Shown here in pieces: positions 23,259 through 34,090 of a stretch of 64,000 nucleotides of DNA. The notes under the pieces are model-generated. The model did not search any database, was not told where the DNA came from, and saw only the letters and a list, made by a program, of their open reading frames with translations. The DNA lies in NCBI GenBank assembly GCA_036924285.1, contig JAYKYS010000017.1, forward strand, positions 353,501 to 417,500. The letters run 5' to 3'. Position 1 is the stretch's first letter, and each line of letters opens with the position of its first letter. The DNA comes from Asterella californica. Lineage: Eukaryota; Streptophyta; Marchantiopsida; Marchantiales; Aytoniaceae. The position numbers and the translations under genes were made by a program.

Positions 23259-25120
23259 TGTCGTGTCGTGGACCGGCTCCTACCTGAAATACAAACTTCG
23301 ATGCTTGTCGCTCCAAAGACACTCATGAGAAGACAAGCTAGGCCCCAGCTTATAGATTTTGGCACAATCTCAGATCTCCATTTTCATCGCATAGATGGGT
23401 AGAGCTCCTTATCAGCTTTCCATAGGCATCTTGTCTACTTCGTTTGGGCGCCTAGTGGAGAAGTTACAAGACTCGAAAGATGGAGAAAACAAGCTAGGCC
23501 CCAGCTTACGAGCTTTTGGCGCAACTTCGGATCTTTACTTTTATCGCATAGATGGATAGAGCTCGTTGTCAGCTTTCCATGGGCATCATGTTTATTTCGT
23601 TTGGACATCCAGAGAAGAAGTTATGCGATTCGAAAAAAGGTAAAATCAAGCTAAGCCCCTAGTTACTTGCTGATTGGGTATTTAGGGCTTCAGGCGTTAT
23701 ATCAAAGACGCAAGGGGCCTGCTTCTTATTATTCAGGGTTGAACTTCGTACGTACAGACTGTTGCAAGGGGGGTGCTTAAAGGGCTAGCTTGCGTCTGCG
23801 ACCTGTCAACGGACGGTTCGGGAGATTTAGGAGTCCAATGCAAGCGCGCAAGGCGTCGTTGGGTTCAGATCTGTGCAGGCCACGCATTGGTTCAAACGGT
23901 TAGGGAAGAGACGGATCGGGGGTTGTGTTCTGGGAGAAATTGAGACGCAGGAAGCAGATTTGGAGTTTTCAGTTACCTGTGAAGGAGAGTTGGACCGTTC
24001 GGACCGTTCCGGAGTCCAAACTTGCTGTCCTTGGATCCATCGGGATCAGAACAACGAGTTCTTCAGGAAATTGAAGACGATACAAAGTTTTATCGGGCGG
24101 TTTGAGAGTTGTGAGAGAAATTGGCTCGCAGGGAAGCGCTTGCGTCAAATTTTCATCGCATGCGACCTGAGATTGGATTGTTCTTCGCGATCGGTGAGCC
24201 AAGCTCTTCGTTCTTGGTGCCTACGCGATCAGGGAGTCCTCATGTACGCATAGGAGAAGACTGTAAGTGAATTGGATTGTTGGTTTGGGTGTGGTGAGCG
24301 AATTTGAGCTGCAGGGAGTCGATTTACGTCAGTTTTTTGTAGCCTGCGACCAAATTTCTCGAGTAGTTTTGCAAGGGGAACTCCAAACGGCTTGTTTGGA
24401 GTCTTGTTGGGTTCAGGGTAGCCAGATCTACCTACTAGAGAAGACGGATATCAGTTTAGACGATTCGTTTGTGCGGTGTGAGCGGTTTTAAGCCACAAGG
24501 AGGAGTTTTTGAAGGTTCGGTCACCTGCGACCGAAAATTGGCGTTATCTCGACTATCGGGAGTCGGATCTGAAGGTTTCTTGGGCCAACGGAGTCAGGAA
24601 AGGAGACCCTATCAACATTTGAAGATCGTTTGGCGAAAGGAGAAAGTTCTCAGGTAGGTCATTTTCGGTTCCTTCGCTACAGGTTTCGTCCTTTTGAGTT
24701 CGTTAAGGACTTAGTTGGTTGTGTATGGCTTGTGGTAGCTAGCTTTAGCCAAGAGCTAGTGTGTGGATGTGGTTGGACTTGGGTTTGGATCGCATGATAC
24801 TGTTGTGGCTCTGGTTGTTAGCAAAGAGAAGTTCCTCTTGCTTTGAGCTACGCTTTGACGATTTCAGACTAGGGTTGCGTTTCAGGGGTTTGTTTTAGGG
24901 CTTCTGAAGTAGGTTACAGACCGCTCTGGTCTGTTCCTCAGTTTTGTGCTGTTTGGAGAAAGAATCGACAGTGTACATACTTTCAGAGTGGTATATATCG
25001 CAGCATTCCTTTTCGTGGTTGTTCTTCTCTGTCTTGTCTCTGTTTGGCACACAGCATCTCCACAGCCAGGAACCTCGCGTTTTCTTGGACATCCTTCACG
25101 CACAAAATATCCGACACGAT
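23259..25120 (+). repeat. 3' LTR of gypsy G2 (1862 bp)
   Basis: It follows a polypurine tract agagggggtgga and begins TGTCGTGTCGTGGACC. The differences from the 5' copy are mostly C/T and G/A, for example cttacagat/cttatagat, plus two one-base indels. It ends before the accgt duplication. Confidence 0.92.
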
Positions 25121-27170
25121 ACCGTGCCTTGTATCGGGCGATTGACCCATCTGAATTCAGCTTCAGCTTGAAGGTCCACTTGTTGGTTATGGGCCTTCGT
25201 CCGTGTGGTAAATCTGTGAGTGTCCATGTACCGTTCTCCTCGTGGGACTTGAGCTCTTCGGTGATGGCCTCGGACCATCGAACAGCATCTGGAGATGATA
25301 GGGCGTCCTGATAGGAGTTGGGCTCCATCGGGACTGGTCTCAAAGTCACCATTAGTGCACGCTTCTTACTCGTTCGTGCCTTCGGGATCAAAGTCGTTGT
25401 GTCGTAATCTTCAGCTGGATCGCGGTTAGGAGGGTTGGACTGTCGTGTTGATCGCCGGAGTGGTGGTGGTGCTTGGATCTCAGTGGGAGGAGACGATGCC
25501 ATCTCAAAGTCACTTGAGTGCGGTGGTGGAGACTGTGGTGGTGAACGATGTAGGTATGGGTGTAGTGTGGTCATGTTTTCTACATCTGTGCTATGTTTGG
25601 TTCGGATTGGAGAAGATAAATTCACGGTAGAATAAGTTGAGAACGGATATCGACTGTGGGATTGTGGGCTACTAGTGGATGAGCTAGCCACGGATTGAGT
25701 TGGTGTGTGAAATGTGCCTCCGCTAACTCCTCCTCCTCCATATCCCGCTGAGGGTAGAGGAGGAACGGGGCCCGGAACAAGACTACTGCTTGAAGGATGA
25801 CCGGGACCAGGGCCAACGGAAGGACCGAAGGCGGGAGGTGGTGCAAAAGGAGGCGGAACAGACGAACTTAGAGGGGGAAGAGTAGCTCCCACTGAAGGGG
25901 TAGGGGCTGGACCCGAAGTAGGAGGATGGTGATGGAAAAAGTGCACATCATTCTGAATTTCATCCTCAGTGATAGCAATGAGAGCAGGATTGGGAGATGA
26001 TGATGTTGATGCAGGGAGAGACTCATCAAATATAACATCGCGAGAGACAAAGGTATGACCGTCAGATTTACGTTGGAGACGGTATGCCTTACTTTGACTG
26101 CTGTAGACGAGAAGAAGACACTCGTGGGAGTGACTATCTAGCTTAGAGCGGTGAGTCTCTATAATGTTGGCAAAAGCTGTGCAGCCAAAAACTCGAAGAT
26201 GTGAGATGGTGGGTTTGCGGCCATGCCATAGCTCAAAGGGAGTGGTGGCAGGATCGATGGCCTTGGTGGGACAACGATTTAGAACATAAGTGGCGTGATT
26301 GATAGCCTCACCCCAAAACTGTTTGTCTAGTCCTGCTGAAAACATCATAGCGCGGACAGAGTTTAAGAGGGTGCGATTTTTACGCTCAGCTACCCCGTTT
26401 TGCTGAGGAGTGTCAGGGACGGTCAGCTGGCGTTGGATGCCGTGTTCCTGACAATAAGCATCAAAGAGGGTGGATCGGAACTCACCACCGTTGTCGGAGC
26501 GTAGGGTCTTGAGCTTCTTGCCGGTCTGACGCTCGGCAAATGTGTGAAACTCATTGAATGCTGTGAAGCAGTCGCTCTTGTAGTGCAGTAGACGGACAAC
26601 GGTATAACGGGAGTAGTCGTCGGTCATGGTCATGCAGTACTCATAGCCGGAAAAAGTGCAAGGGGAAATGCGGCCGCTGATGTCAGAGTGGACAATTTCA
26701 AGAATTTCGGTGGCGCGGGTAGTGGCGGCACGTGGAAATTTTGTGCGGGCTTGCATGGCATGCAAGCACGGAGGGCAAGTGAAATTGTGAATAGTGGGCA
26801 GATTTAGACCAATAACAGATTGATGGCGACGGAGTTGGTCAAGCCAGGTAAGACTGATATGGCCAAGCCGCATGTGCCAGAGGTCGGCGGTAGGAGTGGC
26901 GAATGTAAGATAGACAAAGCGCGGGCGGGTGACAGATCGATAAAGAGTGGAAATAGGTGTGTTGGACTCATCGACTATGTAAGGTGTAGATGCAAGACAT
27001 GAAAGAGAGGATGAGTCATCACCGTGTGTGTGGCGTGCTGAAAGCATAGTGCCTATTGTAGAGTCGGAAATTTCTACTGAAGGATCTGCAGAAAAATTTT
27101 CATCTAAGAGAATGATGCCGGAAAGAATATTCTTGTGAGAAGATACTTCCATGGGGAGTATTCCTCCCAT
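25121..27170 (-). pseudogene. copia B pol, integrase and start of RT
   Basis: The minus-strand frame from about 27170 to the G2 junction. The pre-integrase zinc region has LWHMRLGHIS and CPPCLHAMQ. The integrase core shows the DDE residues in HSDISG, RSDNGGEF and NGVAERKNRTL, followed by WGEAINHATYVLNRCPT and a Pro/Ser-rich linker. The frame then enters RT with WTFKLKLNSDGSIARYK and is cut by G2. The frame continues to 24882 only by reading G2 LTR sequence. Upstream, the frame from the GC-rich island does not join this one directly. Confidence 0.92.
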
Positions 27171-27845
27171 GGGGAGCCCTCCGCGAGGGAGGACTGTTCC
27201 TCCTGTGGGGGAGGGACTTGCAGTCCCTCCCCTTTGACGGGAGTCAACCCCGCGCGGGTTGACTCCCTCGAAGGGGGAGCTTCCCAGCTCCGAGGAGCTG
27301 GGAGCTCCTCCGAAGAAAGGGGGGGTGGCCGCCGCCCTTCTGAGAAGGGCGGGGTGGGGGCCGCCCCGGGAATTTGGGGGGGCGTGGTCTCACATGTGGG
27401 GCCGCGCCCCTTGATTGGCAGTGCCTTGGCTGGCTGGCTGTTGGCCCGCGGGCTGGCCGTTGCCTTGGCACGGCGCGTCCCCATAGGAGGACGTGCCGTT
27501 TGCATCGAGGCACGGATCGCCCTGGTGACGATCCGTGCCCTCCCAGACTATTGGGGCATCTCCCCTCCATGGGGGGGCGTGCCGGTTGGGATTCTGCGCA
27601 GGGTCACGGTTTGTGCCATGGTCTTGGGGCCACGGATCGCCCTCGTGGCGATCCGGACCTCCCTGAAAAATCGGTGCCAGGAGAGGTGCGGGAAACGAAT
27701 TTTGTGAATTTTCAGGGAGTGCGACTGTGTTAGTTGACTGCGACAGTGCGAAGGGGTGTAAAGGGAGGATCAGCCGTGGTTGACCACGGTTGGTCGATCT
27801 ACCACCACGGCCACCTCCCGGACCCCCTAGTCTTTCAGGGGGCAT
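27150..27845 (-). other. GC-rich hairpin island in copia B pol
   Basis: About 700 bp of roughly 70% GC sequence between the protease end and integrase, against about 50% in the rest of the element. It is a chain of stem-loops. The clearest is 27239-27267, whose arms gggagtcaacccc and gggttgactccc face each other. Others are the cggatcg/cgatccg pairs near 27510-27540 and 27630-27660, the cgcccttctgagaagggcg stem near 27330, and the agctcc/ggagct blocks near 27285. On the minus strand the three frames encode only Pro/Arg/Gly/Ser-rich sequence. The same island is at the equivalent place in copies C and E. Confidence 0.8.
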
Positions 27846-27869
27846 TGTTGGAAGCAGGGATTGGGAGTG

Positions 27870-29198
27870 CTATGCCTTCAGCTGGGCATGGTGTGCTTGC
27901 GGGAGTGACATAGTGTGCACGGGGATTACAGACGAGCCTAGCAAGTAGAGATCATTGCTTAGCGGGCATGGGGCAATTGGACGTCTGTTCTTATCCTCTA
28001 GATGGCAAGTACCATTACCGATAATGCACCACCCACCCTTGGAGTCAAACATTCGAGCTGAAAACAAGTTCTTCCGTAGTGCAGGGACGTGCAAGACATC
28101 CTTAATTAAGACGTTTTCGCCGTTAAGAAGTTTAACTTCAACATCGCCGTGACCTTCAATTTGAACTGTAGTGTCATCTCCTAAGAGAATTTGATCTTGA
28201 AGAGCACTTTCTCGTTCAGTGTACTTACAAAATTGATCGCGGTCGAATGCCATGTGATGGGTAGCGCCGGTGTCAACGTACCAATGACGGTCCACAGTTC
28301 GAGGTGCAAATTCGTTGTAGAGCTGGGTCATCAGTACTCGCCTAGTGTTGTTGTTGTTGCGCTGGTGATTCTTCTGGTTGCGGTTCTTCTGATTTCCGCC
28401 TTGTTGCTGAGGTTGGTTGGGCGGAGCGCTGCTGCTTGAGGCTTGATTTGGGCAATTCTGGACACGATGTCGAGTTAAGTTGCACCCGAAACACTGAATG
28501 TTAGAATCTGGTGTCCGCTTCTTAGAACGGTTGCCGGTCTTGCCTTGCTTGGGTGGTTGCCTCTTTCCTGCAAACAATGCGGTCGAAGGTTCATGCTGCA
28601 TTCTTCGACGAAAAGTTTCTTCAGTGAGAAGAAACGAGATGAGATCTTGCAACGTCAAGTTGGTGTTGCATCTCATCACTTGTAGGAACATTTGGTAGCT
28701 GTCTGGCATGCTACCCATGAGTGTGAGCAGCTGCTCTTGTGCGCCTACTTGTACGCCTGCAGACGCCAGCTGCTCGACAATCGACTTGAAAGTGTTTACG
28801 TGCGATGTGACTGAGTCGTTCGCCTTCATCTTGAGAGTTCGCAGCTTTTCTTTCAAGTGCATCTGGGTCACTGTGTCTTGCACGGCAAAGTTAGAAGTCA
28901 ATGTGTTCCAAGCTTCTGTTGCCGAGCGGCAAGAAATAATGTGACCGATAACAATGTTCTCGCAACACTGATTTATTGCCGTCAAAGCATTCTTGCTCTA
29001 ACGATCCCACTCCGCAATGCTACCTGGTCCGGTGGCAGGTAGAGGGTTAGCGACAGTGGCTACTGGTCGAGGTACACTACCATCGACAATTCCGAGAACG
29101 CCTTCAGCGTCTAATTGGAGTTTCATCTTGTGTTTCCAGTACGTGAAGTACGTCCCATCGAACTTTGCACAGCCTTTAGTGCTGAACGTGTTCGCCAT
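27870..29198 (-). pseudogene. copia B gag-protease
   Basis: ATG at 29198 (MANTFSTKG...) on the minus strand. The UBN2/retrotran_gag-like capsid region includes FDGTYFTYWKHKM, NQCCENIVIGHI and LISFLLTEE. A TAG at about 28995-28997 replaces the CAG seen in copy C. The zinc knuckle CFGCNLTRHRVQNC keeps its four ligands but has G to R at the fixed glycine. The protease keeps WYVDTGATHHM. The frame ends at TAG 27870 in LKA*HS, where copy C has GAG, and then stays open into the GC island. It would encode capsid, nucleocapsid and aspartic protease. Confidence 0.9.
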
Positions 29199-29365
29199 CG
29201 CAGATTTATCGCTGAACTACTGAGGTTCTATTGAGCGCTGCGATCGTCTAAGCGAGAAGCGTCCTTCACGCTTTAGCAATCAAGGCGTCCCTTGATTGCT
29301 ACTTCACCTGTGCCTAGGGTCTATCTGAAGCCTACGTTATTGTGCTGGGAAAATAACAACCCGTA

Positions 29366-29377
29366 GCTCTGATACCA
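29366..29377 (-). promoter_or_regulatory. PBS of copia B, initiator tRNA-Met
   Basis: The minus strand reads TGGTATCAGAGC immediately inside the 5' LTR. Confidence 0.92.
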
Positions 29378-29582
29378 TATAGGAAAAGGAGAGAGAGGAT
29401 CAATGTGAGAGACCAAGTATGAGTAAGCTTGTTTACTGAAATGAATAATGAGGTAGGAGGTCCAAAGGCCAGGTACTTATACTTTGGTACAAGGGCAGGC
29501 AAAGCCTGCGAAAGGGCATGAGCCCAAAAGGTCTGAACTAGTTGCTGTATGTTACGTTCATACTGTACATCCAGTTCTAACA
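29378..29582 (-). repeat. 5' LTR of copia B (205 bp)
   Basis: One difference by eye from the 3' LTR at 13761-13965. It is flanked by the gcttc target duplication on its outer side (29583-29587). Confidence 0.93.
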
Positions 29583-30443
29583 GCTTCTTCAAAGGGCAAA
29601 GGTAAAGCACCGACCTACTGACTACAGTCTGATATCGAGACCAACACCAACTTGAAGGAGATTCTTGAAGAGAGAATTTTGGATGCAAAGATCGAATTTT
29701 CCTTGCGAGAGGCCTTAGGGATAGCAAAACGTGACTTTCATGAGTTGATCATAGATGTGATCAAGAGAAAGAGGCAGATGACTGCAGATACAGTGATGGT
29801 GAAAGCATTGGATACTGACATCACTGGGGAAGAAGATGAAGAGTTAGGTCACGTATTTGCTCAAAAGCATGTACTACAAGCGTCGAATGGAAGAGAGGCA
29901 AGAGTTTCAGACTGTGCTGCAGAACATGACGACGAGAAGCAGCATGAGAGTCACTATTCTCGAGCATATTGGGCTCGTGCAACTACAGAGACAAGGGTCC
30001 GACTAGGTAACTTGTCAGAGGCTATAGTGGCGTTGGTGGATCACGGTTCGGAGATTAATATCATGTCCAAAAACGTTTACGAGAAGGGGAAGTGGCCAAT
30101 CGATACAGGACATGGATGGGTTCTTCGTGCTGCTAACAACCAAAGAGGTGAACTTTTTGGTGCTTGTCCAGCTGTCAAGACTCGAATAGGAGATGTAGAG
30201 ATAGAACAAAACTTTTTTGTTCAGAGTGTAGCTGCTTATCCTGTGATCCTTGGTCAACCATACATTATTGCGTCTAGGATGGAGACGAAAGTAATGGACG
30301 ATAGATCTCATTATGCTCGTATTAGAAGTCAAGATGGTACGAGGGCGGTTCAGTTTCTTACTGTACGTACGGGTCATGAAAGGAACAGAGAGAAGCTGAG
30401 GGACAGTCCCTTAAGGACTGACAAAGAGTTCTCGGATTTTTAG
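29583..30443 (+). pseudogene. G1 gag-protease, second part
   Basis: This resumes the G1 gene after copia B; gcttc is the duplicated target. A TGA lies within the first 50 bases (in APTY*LQSD; G2 has a lysine there). It is then open to TAG 30441-30443. The region ILDAKIEFSLREALGIAKRDF matches G2 closely. The retropepsin has IVALVDHGSEINIMS (D-H-G-S) and VILGQPYIIASRMETKVMDD. Protease normally needs D-S/T-G; the DHG variant is shared by both families and so is unlikely to be a random loss here. Confidence 0.88.
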
Positions 30444-33400
30444 TTAGCACTCCTGTAGAGCGGGAGTATGGGAGTGTTGATAGGAGAAAGAGCCTTCCGC
30501 TAGTGCCAGAAGATGAAGAAGAGATGTTTAAATATGGATTTGCTCAGTTTTCTGAAACATGTGTAAATAGATTTCGAGTGGTAGAAGAGATGGATAGTGT
30601 ACAAAGACGATGTGTGAAGAAGCAGGAAGATCTCTTCAAAACTCAAGGAGTTTTGTTAGATCAGGAGTTCATTAACGGGGTGTATGAAGAAGAGGGCTTT
30701 GAAGATACTCTTGAGGAGGTTTTGTCGTTTATAAGCACCGATTCTTTGGTTAATGGATTTGTCGCGATCCGTTCACGTGAGTTACATGAGGAGATTACAA
30801 GATTCGTCGAGGATGGCTACAATGTTCAGCTTCAGATGAAAGGAGATCATGAGTTGGAGTTAGAAAGGAGTAGAGCCACGAATCACCAAGAAGCGCAGGT
30901 TCATACAAAATACAAGACTGTGGCGCGTAAAGTGAAGCCGGTGGCTACTCAACTATCTGAAGACTCTAACAAGCAAGTGGAACGAGCATCGACTGAACCA
31001 GTTCTGCGAGATTCAAAGAGAGTAGGACACAAGTTCACAGAAGAGACACTCAAACGACTGCAGATTGGAAGGGGTGAGTTTCTCACTGAGGAAGAGAGAA
31101 AGCGTTTTCATGAGATGTTGAGAAGGCATGGAAAGGCTTTTGCTTTCAATGCAGAAGAGATTGGATGTGCAGATACGAGTGTCGTAGCACCCATGGTGAT
31201 CTTCACAGTACCACATGTGCCTTGGGACTTGAAGCCTATACAAGTGCCACGAGCTATGTTGCCAAAGCTTGTTGAATTGTTGAAAGAGAAGATACGCATG
31301 GGTATTTTAGAGCCATCTATGGGACCTTACTCGAGTCGGTGGTTTACTGTACCTAAGAAGTCAGGGCTCTTAGGTTCATCCAAGGTGACTATTCGGAACA
31401 TGGGATCAGGACCCATAGTAGATGAAGTTGCAGAAGCTTTTGCTGGCCGTGCTATCTACTCGATTGGAGATTTATAATCTGGGTATGATCAGTTCCAGTT
31501 GGCAATGGAGAGCAGAGATCTCACCACCATGCGTACTCCGCTTGGGCTTGTAAGGATGTGCACATTACCGCAAAGAGCGACAAACTCTGTTGCTCATGTG
31601 CAAAATGCAATGAATAGGATTTTGAGAGAATTCATTTCAGAGAAGACCATACCCTTCATAGATGATATTCCTATGAAAGGGTGTGCGGTCGAAGACAAGG
31701 ATGAGAAGCTGACTGAGGATGGATGTCGAAGATTTGTGGTTGATCATATTCACGATGTGGAGATGATCTTAGCAAGGCTTGAGGAGGTAAATCTCACTCT
31801 TTCAGCAGAGAAGTCGAGCTTTGGAGTACCAGAGATTGTTGTTGTTGGTAATCTTTGTGGAGCTTTTGGCCGACGTCCGAACCCATCAAAGGTTGATGCC
31901 ATAGGGAGGATGAAAGATTGTGCCAACACCATAGAGGTTAGGAGATTCTTGTGAGCTTGTTTGTTTTATCGAGTGTGGATCCCTCATTTTGGTCATATGT
32001 CTGAACCATTGTATGAGTTGCTGAGGAAGCGAAGAAGGTTCACTTGGGCTGAGGAGCAGAGAGTCGCTATGGTGCGACTAAAAGAAGCATTGAAATCATC
32101 ACCAGTTCTACGACAGTTAAGCTATGATTGTGATAGACCCATAATCGTTACTGTTGATACTAGTCCTATCGCTATAGGTTGGGCAATAGGGCAGGATGAT
32201 GATGAGGGAAAGAGGTTTGCAACAAGATTTGGTGCTCGTATACTTACGGATCGACAAAGGAGATACCCTCAAGTCAAACGAGAGCTCTGGGGCGTTGTTT
32301 CTGCAATGAAAGCTGAAAAGGAGTATCTCATTGGAGCACATGTACTACTTGAAACTGATTGCTTACCTTTGTTGGGAATGATAGCAAACTGCACAACGCC
32401 TGATATTGCTATGTTACGTTGGATAGCTTACATTAGGTCGTTGAATCGAGAGTTGAGACACATAGCAGGGAAGATGAATTCGATGGCAGACATGTTGTCT
32501 AGAGCTAGGTACTCTCGAGAAGAAGATATGGAGGCGGAAGATATGGATGAAGATGATGCAGAGGAGGGGCAAGTTCTACAACTATCAAGCGAGGACCGGA
32601 GTCGCTTGGATGGTGTTCTTCCTTTCAAGGAAGAATTTTACTGTGGGAGGCTCAAGGAAATCGGACGCTATCTAAGCACTCTTCAGAAGTATGAAGAATG
32701 GACGGAGAAAGTCTTCAAGGAAATACGACATCAGGCCTATGGCTATCTATTACGAGATGGATATCTGTGGAAGAGGCCAAAGAGGAGAGATGGAGTACCC
32801 TTGAGAGTAGTGGATGATGCAGAGATCAAGAAACAAGTACTCGAACAATTTCATGATACCTTATGGGCAGGACATCGAGGTACATGGGCAACTTTTACCA
32901 AGATCAAGGAGAGGTATTGGTGGAAAGGATTGTATCGAGATGTAGAGAAGTTTGTTGGGTCATGCATTGAATGTCAATTCCAATCCAAGATTCAGTATAG
33001 AGATGGATTGAGACCCACATATCCCTTGTCCATCCATTTCCAATGGGTTTTGGATTTGGTTGCCATGCCACCAGGAATTTGGGGCATGCGTCATTTACTT
33101 TTGGCTCGGGAAGAGCTATCTAACTTTGTAGAAGGGAGGGCTCTACGCATCAAAGCTACTGAACCTATCTGTCGATTCATATTAGAAGATATTGTTTCTA
33201 GATATGGAAGCGTGGGGAGAATCCGTGCAGATAGAGGAGAGTTGAATGCAGATGAAGCACGTGAGTTCTTCAACAGATACGGAATACGATTGAAGTTGAC
33301 CACTTCAATGACCCCGGAAGCGAATGGGAAAAGTGAACAAGGGCACCCACCAATCATCCAAGCATTGGTGAAAGCGTGCAAGGGGCGTCATGGGGATTGG

Positions 33401-34090
33401 CCTAGACTTCTTCCTTTTGCGTTGTGGGCTGATAGAACTACTCATAGTACTGTCACTGGTTACATGCCTACAGAATTGATGACCGGTCAAAAACCTATCA
33501 TGCCAGCGGAAGGAGACGTTCCTACTTGGGTATGTCTACCTTGGGAGGATGGTTCTGATAGGGAAGGACTATTGGCACTACGAATTCAGCAACTTGAGCG
33601 ACGTGAGGAGGACCTCGAAGAAGCATTGGTCAAACTCAAGGAGGCGAGGTTGAAGAACAAGGAGCGGTTCGACAAGACACATCGACTGCGAAAGAAGCCA
33701 ATCCGAGAAGGTGACTGGGTCATAGTATATGACAACAGTTTGGATAACCAACACAGCACTATCAGAAAGTTTGCAATACGTTGGTTTGGTCCTTATGTTG
33801 TTGTTGTCGTTCACGACAACGCCACATATGGTTTGCGAGAATTGGATGGTACACTCTTGAAGTTACCCATTGCTGGTAAAAGGGTCAAGGTTTTCCGAAG
33901 ACGTGAAGGATTTCTTGATTTCGATGAACTTCTTGAGTCTGATTCTCATCTTTCCAGATCTTATGCGAGAGAAGATGATGATGAACTTGACAATTCAGAG
34001 CATGATGAGGCTACGATGATGACTATGGATAACAAGTTGGCACATACCGGAGGATGTGCAGGTTTGGAGGGGGTGAATGTCCTGTTGTAG
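30422..34090 (+). pseudogene. G1 pol: RT, RNase H, integrase
   Basis: Pol is in the -1 frame relative to protease and is open from 30422, overlapping the protease end by 22 nt. RT has SRWFTVPKK and YSIGDL, followed by TAA 31475-31477, where G2 has YSG. A net 21-bp deletion near 31375 removes the LRFIQDMQPVN-type motif. The catalytic box is PFIDDIPMKG. TGA 31952-31954 follows EVRRFL. RNase H has VTVDTSPIAIGW and LLETDCLPLL. Integrase has FHDTLWAGHRG...CIEC, and DDE residues in WVLDLVAMP, RADRGELNADEA and EANGKSEQGHP. A GPY/F-like module RWFGPYVVVV follows. From 31961 the frame is open for 709 codons, its stop lying 13 nt inside the 3' LTR. Confidence 0.9.

Larger units (their letters stand above)
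15355..25120 (+). mobile_element. Ty3/gypsy element G2, innermost insertion
   Basis: LTRs at 15355-17216 and 23259-25120 are both 1862 bp, and the target duplication accgt (15350-15354 and 25121-25125) shows insertion into copia B pol. The order is gag (CCHC), protease, RT, RNase H, integrase with a GPY/F-like C-terminal module. It is a relative of G1: the proteins are collinear, but the LTRs are unrelated in most of their length. The element is broken by stops at 18730, 19240, 20769 and 22704 and by frameshifts near 19775 and 20733. By hand count the two LTRs differ at roughly 37 positions, mostly transitions. Confidence 0.93.
13761..29582 (-). mobile_element. copia element B, nested in G1 and split by G2
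   Basis: A complete copia insertion on the minus strand. The 5' LTR is 29378-29582, the PBS 29366-29377, gag-PR 27870-29198, the GC-rich island about 27150-27840, IN to RT start 25121-27170, RT/RNase H 13998-15354 and the 3' LTR 13761-13965. The target duplication gcttc is present at 13756-13760 and 29583-29587. Gypsy G2 lies inside its pol between the codons for ...RYKAR and RLVARG; without it B is about 6.05 kb. The same family is present as complete copy C and truncated copy E. The LTRs differ at only one position (13831-13833 region ggcccaaagg against ggtccaaagg). Confidence 0.93.

Noticed and set aside
24882..25120. C-terminal extension of the copia B integrase frame
   Set aside because: This part is G2 3' LTR read in antisense; the copia sequence stops at the accgt target site.
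27135..27707. Plus-strand 190-codon ORF in the GC-rich island
   Set aside because: Antisense to copia B; GC-rich palindromic DNA keeps frames open on both strands, and copy E does not preserve it.
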